From contig CANSUS010000023.1 in the NCBI GenBank assembly GCA_947650155.1, forward strand, positions 1 through 52,733: 52,733 bases of DNA. The letters are read 5' to 3'. Below the pieces are notes generated by a model that worked only from the letters and a program-made list of their open reading frames with translations, was not told where the DNA came from and made no database searches. The position numbers and the translations under genes were made by a program. This stretch comes from an uncultured Lachnospiraceae bacterium. Its GTDB lineage: Bacteria; Bacillota; Clostridia; Lachnospirales; Lachnospiraceae. Shown one piece after another: positions 1 through 7,822 of this stretch; position 1 is the stretch's first letter, and each line of letters starts with the position of its first letter.

Positions 1-2213
1 TCCAGGGAATGCAGTTCCTCCTCAAAGGCGTCTGTGTAGCTGCGTGCGGCGGCTGTGCCGGCGGGGGCAGCGCCGCCTCCGGTTTTTTCAAAGTCTATTT
101 CGCTGCCAAGACTGGAAAACTGGTCTATCACCTGTTTCCTCACAAGCTCCATCTGCCCTCTGGCTGCAGCGGCAGCTAAAGTGTCCCCTTCTTCGGCAGC
201 TTTTGTATAGGCAAGGCTTAAGGAGAACAATGCCTGCACGGAATCAGCGGCAATGCCTGCCGCCTGTGCAAGGAAGAGCAGGTTCTGGACGTCGCCTGCC
301 GTACTGAGCGGGCTGTCTTTACAAAGTAATTTCTGCACCCGGAGTAAAAAGAGCGCTTTTGTAAAGTTTTCGGCAGAGACCTGTGCTCTGGCAAAGGACA
401 CCATTTCGGGGTAGGAAGCTTCCGCCAGATCCAGACCGGCTTCTTTTAATGCTTCCGTATTGTGAATTAGAGCGTTGAATGCGGCAGTTTCGCTGTTGGA
501 AACCCCTAAATCTTCCAAGGCGGCTTTCATGGTTTCAAAATCTTCCGTGCCGGTTAAGGCTGCCTGAGTGATGGAGGAAGCAAGGGAGTCGAAGGCATCC
601 TTTACTTCCCATTCCTTTGCTTCTGTATTGTTTAAAACAGCCACCAGATTTTCAAAGGGAGCATAGTCCACGGTGATTCCGTCCATTTCATTCAGATGAT
701 TCAGGCTGGATTCGATGGAACTGCACAGGGAAAGAATGTCAGTGCTGTTAAGGTCCAGCGTCCCGTCTGTAAAAATGTTCTGCCATGCTGATTTTAGGGA
801 ATCGAAAACCGGAGAGAGTCTTGCAGTAATCTGTTTTAATGTATCGGTAACGGAAAATATAAAAGAGGAAGGGTTTTTCTGGGCAGATTCTTCTAAAGCA
901 GCATAGATCTGCTGTACAACTTCTTCCGCCTGGAATCCCGCATTTGTGAAATCTTCCATAAAGCTATCTGTCAGATGGGTTATAAGGTTATCAGCGGATA
1001 ACTCCCCTTTCTGTGCCAGGTCTGTTAATTTTGACTGCATTTTGTCCGGCAGGCTGTTAAAGAGCTGATTAAACTGATCTGTGTGGTATCTGGCCGGGTA
1101 CAGGCATTCAGATATGGATTCTGACAATGCCTTCCATGACTGGCTGACGCTGTCGTCTATCTCATATCTTTCACTGTAATCTTCCATATCAAGGGCAGTA
1201 CCGACCAATTCTGTTTTATAATTTTTCAACAGTGTTTTTTCCCATTCGGTCAGTTCTGTCCCTTCCAGTTTTTTCTGGTTCAGGTCTGTATAGGCTGAGA
1301 TCAGCTCATCGACATGTTCCGTAAAGGAAGAAGATGTCCTGTCCCATTCTTCCAGTTCCTGTTTCAGACGGTATAATTCTTCTGATTCTTTGTCAGTCCT
1401 GTAATCATTATGATACAGTTCGTAGTAACGTTCCCGTTTGGAGCGCATACCTTCCACAACATCCTCTGAGGAAGGGCGGACTCTTGTGTAAGTAAGGTTT
1501 CCATATTTTTTGTCAAATTCTTTCCGCACGGAAAGGGCTGTTTCCTGCTGTTTCAGGTTTTCCTGTTCTGCAAGAAGCCAGTTTTTTCTCTCCAGTTCTT
1601 TATTGGCGGCAGTTAAATTTTCCAGTTCTTCCTTTTCTATAAAGGACAGGGAATCCTTGGAATTCAGCTCGTTTATTCTGTCAGCAGTAGTATGCAGTTC
1701 AGAGTTTACGTCTGCAATTTCTGAGCGGATATCGGAAAGTTCATCCTGCAGGTCTTCTGTTATTTCCTGCTGTTCTTTCAGAGAGGTGTGCAGGCTGTCA
1801 AAAAGGTCTACTGCTGCACTGACCAGGGCACTGATCCCCCAGTTGATGCCCATTGAAGCGAGGGCCGCACCAAGGGATTTCAGGGTGGCGCCTGCTTTGG
1901 CAGTCAGGGTAGAAAAGGTGGAGGTGGCTTTGCCATTGGCTAACACCCATTGCTGGTAAGAATATGATATGTTACCTACACCATCCCAAGTTTTGAGGAA
2001 GGATTTAAAGTCTTCATCTGATAATTCTAATGCATTAATCCAATCGGTTATAGATTTTTCATTATTACCAAACTGCTGTTTTATAAAGTTAAAATTCCAA
2101 TCTTTTGTTTTAGAGATGAATTCAGTGATTTCATCATTAAAGTTATATATTCCGGTTTTCGCTTTATAAATATCAGTAATTAATCCGCTCCAACTCTTAT
2201 TATTTGGATTGTA
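1..2213 (-). CDS. Phage tail tape measure protein, 3' part of a split gene (runs off left edge)
   Basis: The minus strand is open from about 2224 to the window edge (over 730 codons), but no convincing start codon or ribosome site lies near its upstream end. An in-frame stop sits at about 2225. Near its N-terminus it has a hydrophobic stretch (about 1800-1900), then a long Glu/Lys/Gln-rich coiled coil (about 1540-1800), then long helical sequence, as in clostridial tape-measure proteins, which set tail length. Homologues, as I remember them, continue directly from a TP901-type core like the one encoded at 3200-4390 into this kind of coiled coil. I therefore infer that both were one gene, interrupted by the segment at about 2214-3257. 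It could be a dead fragment, or the second exon of a spliced gene. Confidence 0.75.
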
Positions 2214-2242
2214 TTGTACTGCCAATTACAATCTGATATAAT
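2214..2242 (+). promoter_or_regulatory. Sigma-A type promoter of the zinc-ribbon gene
   Basis: TTGTAC at 2214-2219 and a perfect TATAAT at 2237-2242 are separated by 17 bases. The zinc-ribbon ORF starts 50 bases downstream. The promoter reads against the surrounding phage gene and begins where tape-measure homology stops, which suggests it came in with the inserted segment. Confidence 0.65.
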
Positions 2243-2291
2243 TTTATTAATTACCACTTCCAATAGTAATCTAATAAAAGGAGTGATCTTA

Positions 2292-2702
2292 ATGCAAGAA
2301 TGTGAAGTATGTCATATAACCTTAAGTAATGAAGAAGTATTGAAATATAATAGCATATGCCCTTGCTGTCATTCAAAAAATTCTTTTTTTGAAAAATATA
2401 TAATGGATATTAAACGAATATCAACGGATGAATCATTTATAATTGCAATGACAGAATTATATAAAAATGATCCCATCGAGTATCAATTAAAAATCCAACA
2501 ATTCAAAACTCAGATACAGCAGCAGAAACAAACTCAATCAATACAACAAAAGAGCAGCATTCCACACTGTCCAACCTGTAACAGCACCAATATCCAAAAA
2601 ATCAGCGGTCTGTCCAAGGCCGGATCGGTTGCTATATGGGGGCTGCTTTCCAGAAAAGTTCATAAGCAGTGGCACTGCAATAATTGTGGATCTGAGTGGT
2701 AA
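2292..2702 (+). CDS. Small zinc-ribbon protein (136 aa), inserted antisense within the tape measure gene
   Basis: The ATG at 2292 follows AAAGGAGTGAT at good spacing. An in-frame ATG at 2214 lies inside the promoter and is rejected. Cysteine pairs at the N-terminus (C4/C7, C23/C26) and C-terminus (C93/C96, C129/C132) would make two zinc ribbons. They flank a helical, Gln-rich middle. The C-terminal block (HCPTCNSTNIQKISG, then WHCNNCG) resembles a zinc ribbon common in small Firmicute and phage proteins. The role is unknown; nucleic-acid or protein binding is the usual guess. It has its own promoter and lies opposite to the phage gene, so it behaves like a phage 'moron' or an intron-borne passenger. 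Confidence 0.8.
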   Translation: MQECEVCHITLSNEEVLKYNSICPCCHSKNSFFEKYIMDIKRISTDESFIIAMTELYKNDPIEYQLKIQQFKTQIQQQKQTQSIQQKSSIPHCPTCNSTNIQKISGLSKAGSVAIWGLLSRKVHKQWHCNNCGSEW

Positions 2703-2716
2703 TTTTCGTTTTCTGT

Positions 2717-3257
2717 AATAAAAAACTCACTTTCATGAGGGTCAGACTGTATCTCATAACCACATGCAATTACGCCTGCATGCAGCCAAACCTTGTCAGT
2801 CGTTGGGGGTTAAGACGTGGATTACAGAACCACACCTATCTGTCTTTTGAACAGACTTAGCCTTTCCCTGCTTTCAATACGGAAAGAAGATTTATCCGTA
2901 TCTACCTGTCGATCAGCCATTCCTTTTAGAATCATCATAAGACTGTCTTACAGACAGACTGGAAGTTATGATAATACAAAAGCATAAAATACTGTTTAGG
3001 TTTCTCACCATGCAGCATGCCGTATACGTTTCTTTCCGTCTTTCAACACCTTTGCCGTTTACCGTTTCCGGTTCCGTTTTGGAGTGTATACAGCCTTTAG
3101 GCTTTCCAGCATATTCGGTTTTTTATGATCTGTTTCGATCAAAGGTATCCATCTTATTTAAAGTGGCTGATGCTCTCGTCCGTTGGCCGCATGGCATGAT
3201 TATGCGGCTTTAGAGGAGTGGGCGCGGTACGCTGCCACTGGGTTGATATGTCCACCA
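2717..3257 (-). ncRNA. Candidate group I intron-like structured RNA inside the tape measure gene
   Basis: Read on the minus strand, this stretch has no good ORF but many hairpins. A U-G wobble P1 can form between the upstream coding end GGUAU (3258-3262) and GUACC (3226-3230). A 7-bp P2-like stem spans 3186-3208 (GCCGCAT/ATGCGGC). Near the 3' end the order fits a group I core: CAACGACUG (GACUG at 2797-2801), an 8-bp P8-like hairpin (2760-2785), J8/7-like AUGAGAUA, then CAGUC (2745-2749) pairing with GACUG as P7, then a P9-like hairpin (2726-2739) followed by six U. The block from GAGAUA to P9 closely resembles the phage T4 td intron as I recall it. P4-P6 could not be assigned cleanly and the 3' splice site is unclear. 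It may be degenerate, or another large phage RNA (ROOL or GOLLD type). Confidence 0.45.
2719..2740 (-). terminator. Hairpin plus U-run at the end of the intron-like RNA
   Basis: On the minus strand CTCA (2739-2736) and TGAG (2729-2726) form a short stem around a 6-base loop, followed by six T. It can act as a weak terminator or be the P9 helix of the intron-like RNA; both readings are compatible. Confidence 0.35.
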
Positions 3258-4390
3258 ATACCTTTTGCATTCATGAATAATCCGCTTAAGATTCCAGCGG
3301 TTGTTAATAAATCTGCTTTATCTGTGATACTTTCTATTATGGACAAAAGAGTGCTCAGGCTGTTTACAGCGGCTGACACAGCTTCAGAATCCAAAAAGTT
3401 CCCGACAGTTTCGTTCCATATAGCTGACAGGCGCTTCAGTGAGCCTTCCCATGTGTCGGCAGCTTCAGCGGCTTCGGCAGCAAGGGTTCCTGTGCCGCCA
3501 GCGTAATCCTGCAGCATTTCTTCATACAGTCCGAAATTCTTTAACAGTCCGTCCAGTGCTTCCGCCTGAGAAGAATCTGTCCCAAAGACATCCAGAAGTC
3601 CTGTCCGTCCTGCATCAGTTTCAGCAAGGGAAACATAGGCTTCTGACAGTTCTCTCAGGACCTGCATAGGTTCCTTTAACTGCATGGCGCCGTTTTTCAT
3701 TTCCTGAAGGGAAACGCCTAAGCCTGTGCAGGCATTTCGGAACCGCTCCAGCGCTTCGGCAGGGATTTCCTTCCCGTCTACTTCCCCCGTTATCTGCTGT
3801 AAATACATCAGGATATTTCCGAAGGCGTTTCCGGTTTCTGCACCGCTTTGTCCGGTAACGGAGAGAAGGGCGGCAAGGGCGGAAGTGGTTTCCTTTATGT
3901 CAAGCCCTGAGGCGGCAGCCTGAGAGCTGACAGCAGAGAGGCCTTCCGCCAGTTCTGTCATGCTGACGGCATGGCGGTCAGAGAGGGTGCAGGCGCCGTC
4001 CAGAGTCCGGGAGAGTTCTTCCACGGAACCGTTTAGCTGAAAGGCATTGTCAGCTGCCATGAGATACTGGCCAGCCAGTTCTTCGCTGATGTCGCAGGCG
4101 CTCTGGAGGGTTAAGGAGAGGGCAGCGATTTCCTCCGCATTTTTGTAACCGGCACGGGAGGCTTCAAGGACAGTGTGGAGATAGTCGGTAACGTTCCTGC
4201 CGTATTTGGCGGCAAGGTCAAAAGCGTTCTGGGCAATGCGGTCCAAGTCGGAGCGGGAGAGGGAGCGGTCTGCTTTCTGGATCTCGCTTAACAGGGCGTC
4301 CATTTCCTTTAGTTCGGTGACTGCCTGTCTGGTTTTGTCCGTGATGGTATCCACGGCGGAGTCGATGGTGAAAAGATTTTCAATGTTCAT
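3200..4390 (-). CDS. Phage tail tape measure protein, N-terminal TP901-type core (split gene)
   Basis: The ATG at 4390 follows AAAGGAGGAAACC; an upstream in-frame ATG at 4465 lacks a site. Residues about 30-330 match the conserved core of TP901-family tape-measure proteins: Ala- and Leu-rich, with AEGLSAVSSQAAASGLD and the SVTGQSGAETGNAFGNIL stretch. The next 50 residues (WEGSLKRLSAIWNETVGNF, ending SGLFMNAKGIG) are the usual link to the distal coiled coil. After GIG the sequence leaves the family pattern, runs into the intron-like segment and stops about 15 residues later. Unspliced, it would be a 396-residue truncated protein with no long helical body, unable to set tail length. Confidence 0.8.
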   Translation of the reverse strand: MNIENLFTIDSAVDTITDKTRQAVTELKEMDALLSEIQKADRSLSRSDLDRIAQNAFDLAAKYGRNVTDYLHTVLEASRAGYKNAEEIAALSLTLQSACDISEELAGQYLMAADNAFQLNGSVEELSRTLDGACTLSDRHAVSMTELAEGLSAVSSQAAASGLDIKETTSALAALLSVTGQSGAETGNAFGNILMYLQQITGEVDGKEIPAEALERFRNACTGLGVSLQEMKNGAMQLKEPMQVLRELSEAYVSLAETDAGRTGLLDVFGTDSSQAEALDGLLKNFGLYEEMLQDYAGGTGTLAAEAAEAADTWEGSLKRLSAIWNETVGNFLDSEAVSAAVNSLSTLLSIIESITDKADLLTTAGILSGLFMNAKGIGGHINPVAAYRAHSSKAA

Positions 4391-4857
4391 TTTTGGTTTC
4401 CTCCTTTGATTTGGAAAAATAATAGTATTGAGTTTGTTTGTAGAAGGGGACAGCTTTCCGTGCACTTTAATATAGGGAAAGCGTCAGGTTTGAAAACCGG
4501 TTACGGTCAAACCCGTCCCCTGCCTTTCACATTAGACCGTTGATAGTGGATGCTAAAACCCCTGAAAATGCAGTGTTTGGAGTAAAAACAGAGGGCTGAA
4601 GCGTGCGTTTTTTGTGAAGGGAGATTGCGCTGCACTTTGGTATTGGGAAGAGAGGTCTGTATTCCGTCCGCTCCCCTGTCTTTCATATTAGAAAGTTGGC
4701 AATGGGGACGAATCTCGGCTATTTGCAGTATCTGGGAGGAAAAAGAAAGGTGGAACTGTGCATTTTCTCATTTACCCTACGGAATGAAAAAAATGTTTCA
4801 AACGGGTTTATGAGATGCCGAACTGTTACAAATGGGGAAACTCAAATCAAAATTAGA
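4391..4857. other. Gene-poor stretch between prophage remnant and ATP-grasp operon
   Basis: No ORF here has a ribosome site and recognisable composition. It holds two degenerate repeat copies (described separately). Genes that normally precede a tape measure (tail chaperones, major tail protein) are absent, so the prophage looks cut short here. Confidence 0.5.
4461..4720. repeat. Two degenerate direct-repeat copies, about 170 bp apart
   Basis: A copy from about 4461 (TGCACTTTAATATAGGGAA ... CCCCTGCCTTTCACATTAGA) recurs from about 4631 (TGCACTTTGGTATTGGGAA ... CCCCTGTCTTTCATATTAGA). The two blocks match at both ends but differ in internal spacing. I could not assign them to a known element. 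Confidence 0.45.
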
Positions 4858-4886
4858 TTGACAAATAAAAAAAAAGAGACTATTCT
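4858..4886 (+). promoter_or_regulatory. Strong sigma-A type promoter of the ATP-grasp operon
   Basis: TTGACA (4858-4863) and TATTCT (4881-4886) are separated by exactly 17 bases, in an A-rich context that could serve as an UP element. The start would fall near 4893, giving a leader of about 100 bases before the ATP-grasp ATG at 4996. Confidence 0.65.
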
Positions 4887-4925
4887 AAAAGAAATTCAAA
4901 AATTTATAATTATATTAATATGAAC

Positions 4926-4958
4926 AAAGGCGTTCTGCGAAAGGCAGAATGCCTTTTT
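4926..4958 (+). terminator. Terminator hairpin in the leader of the ATP-grasp operon
   Basis: GGCGTTCTGC and GCAGAATGCC form a 10-bp stem (one G-U) closed by a GAAAG loop, followed by TTTTTG. It lies between the promoter at 4858-4886 and the ribosome site at about 4980, so transcripts from that promoter must read through it. No competing antiterminator is obvious. It may give a short RNA of about 65 bases or attenuate the operon. Confidence 0.65.
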
Positions 4959-4995
4959 GTATTTACAATGCAGAACCGGAAAAGGAGGGGTATTT

Positions 4996-6315
4996 ATGAA
5001 GCAGCTGGAATTATTACAACACACGGATAATGTAAATGAATTGCTGGCGCGTTACGGCGTAAAATTTGGGATTTATAAAGACAACACGTTTAAAGAACAG
5101 TTATTTCCATTTGATTCTATACCGAGGATCATAGAAAATGAAGAGTTTGATTATTTGGAAAAAGGGCTAAAACAACGTGTTATAGCTCTTAATTTATTTT
5201 TAAAGGATATTTACAGTAAGAAGCGGATCGTAAAGGACGGAATTGTGCCGGAGGATTTTATTTATGTGTCCGGAGGATATATGGCGGAATGTGAAGGAGT
5301 CATGCCGGCTAAGGGAATTTATTCGCATATATCGGGAATAGATCTGGTGAAAGGGAAGGACGGGATATGGTATATTTTGGAGGATAATCTCAGAGTACCG
5401 TCCGGCGCTTCTTATCCGATGATTGCAAGAGAGCTGTGCAGGCGCAGTTCTCCCGAAACATTTCAGGCGGCGCATTTGGAGGATAACAGGAATTATGCAA
5501 ACCTTTTACGCAGGGCAATGGATTATGTCAATATGGGCGGGCATACCGTTATTCTGACGCCGGGCAGGTATAATGCGGCTTACTTTGAGCATTCCTATCT
5601 GGCGGAGAAAACGGGTGCGCACCTTGTAAACGGTTCGGAGCTTATTGTGGAGGAAGAGAAACTTTTTTATATAACGGCGGACGGAAAAAGGGAAAGAGTC
5701 GGGGCAGTGTATCGAAGGATCTCTGACGAATATTTAGATCCAATGAATTTTAATCCCGATTCGTTAATTGGGATTCCGCATATTTTTGATGTGTTCCGTA
5801 AAGGAAATGTGGCTCTTTTGAATGCACCCGGGAACGGGGTGGCGGATGATAAAGGAATTTATTACTTTGTTCCGAAAATGATTCGATATTATTTAAACGA
5901 AGATCCGATCTTAAATAATGCGCCGACTTATCTTCCGTTTTATGAGGCGGATATGAAGTATGTGCTGGAAAATTTCGATAACCTTGTTTTAAAGGATGTA
6001 GCAGAAGCGGGCGGATACGGAGTCGCATTTGGCAGTTCCATGACGAAAAAGCAGAAGGCCGATTTCATAGAATTGTTAAAAAAAGAGCCGCGCAGATTCA
6101 TTGCACAGGAAGTTATTGATTTTCAGGATTTGGATATTATGGAAGAAGGAAGGGCAGTTCCGAGGAAAGCGGATCTGCGGGCGTTTGTCCTTATGGCGGA
6201 TGAACCGCTGGTATGGAAAAGCGGTCTTACCAGATTCTCAAGGAATCCCGATTCATTTATCGTAAATTCATCTCAGGGAGGAGGTTTTAAAGACACATGG
6301 GTATTATCTCGGTAG
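4996..6315 (+). CDS. Circularly permuted ATP-grasp family protein (DUF404/DUF407 type)
   Basis: The 439-residue protein starts at the ATG after AAAGGAGGGG; the in-frame ATG at 4957 lies in the terminator hairpin. Family signatures are KGIYSHISGIDLVKGKDG, LEDNLRVPSGASYP (residues about 125-145) and a glycine-rich GGYGVAFGS near residue 345. The end of the protein has RADLRAFVL and NSSQGGGFKDTWVL, which supply metal and nucleotide ligands in this family. Such proteins are predicted amide-bond ligases that use ATP to activate a carboxylate; substrates are mostly unknown. It is the first gene of a tight operon and overlaps the alpha-E gene by 19 bases, the usual partner arrangement. Cytosolic, with no signal or membrane segment. 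Confidence 0.9.
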   Translation: MKQLELLQHTDNVNELLARYGVKFGIYKDNTFKEQLFPFDSIPRIIENEEFDYLEKGLKQRVIALNLFLKDIYSKKRIVKDGIVPEDFIYVSGGYMAECEGVMPAKGIYSHISGIDLVKGKDGIWYILEDNLRVPSGASYPMIARELCRRSSPETFQAAHLEDNRNYANLLRRAMDYVNMGGHTVILTPGRYNAAYFEHSYLAEKTGAHLVNGSELIVEEEKLFYITADGKRERVGAVYRRISDEYLDPMNFNPDSLIGIPHIFDVFRKGNVALLNAPGNGVADDKGIYYFVPKMIRYYLNEDPILNNAPTYLPFYEADMKYVLENFDNLVLKDVAEAGGYGVAFGSSMTKKQKADFIELLKKEPRRFIAQEVIDFQDLDIMEEGRAVPRKADLRAFVLMADEPLVWKSGLTRFSRNPDSFIVNSSQGGGFKDTWVLSR

Positions 6316-6959
6316 AGCAGGCAAACAGGTTATATTGGCTTGGGAGGTATACGGAGCGCGTATATACTACGCTTCGTATTTATTCCCGTAGTTTTGATAT
6401 GATGATCGATGAGATTACGGATAGTTTTCAGGATTTTTGTAATTCTCTGGATATTCCGAACATCTACATATCCAAAGAGGATTTTACAAGAAGGTATCCT
6501 TTCGATGCGCAGAATCCTGATTCGATCATCAGCAATTTAAACAGAGCGTATGATAACGCTATTGTTCTTAGGGAAAGCATCGGTTCTGAGGCATTGTCAT
6601 ATATACAGCTTGCCATTTATGAGATGAACCGGGCGGCGGAAAGTAATGCGCCGCTTATTGAGATGCAGCGGATTGTGGATAATATACTGGCTTTTTGGGG
6701 CATTGTGGACGACCAGATCGATTCGGAGCAGATCAGGAATATTATCAAGGCGGGAAAGCGGATCGAGCGGATTGACCTTTATGCACGTCTGGGCGTTACG
6801 AAAGGCGAGCTGATCAGGGAAGTACACCGAATGATTCCGCGGGTACAAAGGAGCGGTCTGCCCTATGAGGAAGAAAAACTTGGACTGGTAAAAGAACTTG
6901 TGGAAAGATACGATTTAGATTACTATAAAATTGTATCAATAGTTGAAACGATTTTATAG
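6297..6959 (+). CDS. Alpha-E domain protein (DUF403 type), short form
   Basis: It starts inside the ATP-grasp gene (19-base overlap) with GGAGGAGG about 12 bases upstream. The beginning ISVEQANRLYWLGRYTERVY is the hallmark of the alpha-E family, an all-helical protein that nearly always accompanies circularly permuted ATP-grasp proteins. At 220 residues it is shorter than the roughly 300 usual for the family; the missing part appears internal or C-terminal. The helices are rich in Arg and Glu, with a conserved-looking WGIVDDQID near residue 140. The function is unproven; a scaffold or substrate-presenting role in the ligase complex is inferred from constant co-occurrence. Confidence 0.85.
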   Translation: MGIISVEQANRLYWLGRYTERVYTTLRIYSRSFDMMIDEITDSFQDFCNSLDIPNIYISKEDFTRRYPFDAQNPDSIISNLNRAYDNAIVLRESIGSEALSYIQLAIYEMNRAAESNAPLIEMQRIVDNILAFWGIVDDQIDSEQIRNIIKAGKRIERIDLYARLGVTKGELIREVHRMIPRVQRSGLPYEEEKLGLVKELVERYDLDYYKIVSIVETIL

Positions 6960-6980
6960 TAAGTGATCGGGAGTGGTTTG

Positions 6981-7769
6981 GTGGAACGTTTGCACTTTGA
7001 ATATCATATGGAGATTTTTTATACCGTTCCGGTAAGTCAGTGTTATTTTACAATTAAATGTATACCGAAAGAGGATGCGAGACAGCATCTGCTTTCTATG
7101 GATATATCAGTATTGCCGGAAACGGCGTTTTCTTACGGAGAAGATTCTTATTGCAACAGGCAGATTTTTGGGCATGTAAAAGAGACGCATGATAAGTTTC
7201 TTTATCATATTACGGGTGACGTGGAGATTTTACAGACGGATTATGAGGAGGAGGCGAAGGAGGAAAGGATCGGCATGTATCGGTTTCCGTTTGGAAAGTG
7301 TCTGCCGGGGCGGAAACTTTTGGCATATTATAATACGCTTGATTTTTCGGAGTGTAAAAGCGAGTATGATAAATGTATCCGCCTTATGCACCGCTTACAT
7401 CAGGATTTCCGCTATGTTCCTAACGCGACGCAGATCGAAACTACGGCGGAAGAGGCATGGAATATGGGGAAAGGAGTGTGTCAGGATTACGCGCATATTT
7501 ATATTACTTTGCTGAGATATATGGGGATTCCCGCCCGTTATGTGTGCGGGCTGCTCACGGGAGAGGGCAAGAGCCATGCATGGGCGGAGGCGCTTTGCAA
7601 TGGCAGATGGATTGGATTCGATCCCACCAATGATTGTTTGATATCGAATGGTCATATTAAATTAGGCGATGGCAGAGACGCGTCGGAGTGCGCGATTAAC
7701 CGCGGGCTGATATGGGGCGGCGGCACGCAGATGCAGGAAATATCCGCGGCAGTTTTGCAGAATCAGTAA
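6981..7769 (+). CDS. Transglutaminase-like cysteine protease family protein
   Basis: I choose the GTG at 6981, which has GGGAG seven bases upstream; GTG at 6963 and TTG at 6978 are alternatives. The protein has an N-terminal beta domain, then a transglutaminase/protease core with the full triad: Cys in GKGVCQDYAHIY, His in KSHAWAEAL and Asp in WIGFDPTND. In bacteria this fold more often cleaves or transfers amide bonds than crosslinks proteins. No signal peptide is visible, so it should act in the cytosol beside its ATP-grasp and alpha-E partners. It starts about 20 bases after the alpha-E stop, and the next gene starts 53 bases downstream, so one transcript is likely. Confidence 0.88.
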   Translation: MERLHFEYHMEIFYTVPVSQCYFTIKCIPKEDARQHLLSMDISVLPETAFSYGEDSYCNRQIFGHVKETHDKFLYHITGDVEILQTDYEEEAKEERIGMYRFPFGKCLPGRKLLAYYNTLDFSECKSEYDKCIRLMHRLHQDFRYVPNATQIETTAEEAWNMGKGVCQDYAHIYITLLRYMGIPARYVCGLLTGEGKSHAWAEALCNGRWIGFDPTNDCLISNGHIKLGDGRDASECAINRGLIWGGGTQMQEISAAVLQNQ

Positions 7770-7822
7770 AAGAAAACGACCGGATCTGCAGGCACAATCA
7801 GAATAACGAGGACGATAATATT

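Noticed and set aside
2968-3213. 81-codon plus-strand ORF within the intron-like segment
   Set aside because: No ribosome site, no recognisable composition, and it is antisense to the structured RNA.
2717-3257. IS200/IS605 element or TnpB remnant with guide RNA
   Set aside because: No transposase or TnpB-like residues on either strand, and the motifs fit an intron core better.
4625-4923. Two overlapping plus-strand ORFs ending just before the leader terminator
   Set aside because: No ribosome sites; they overlap the degenerate repeat and the operon promoter.
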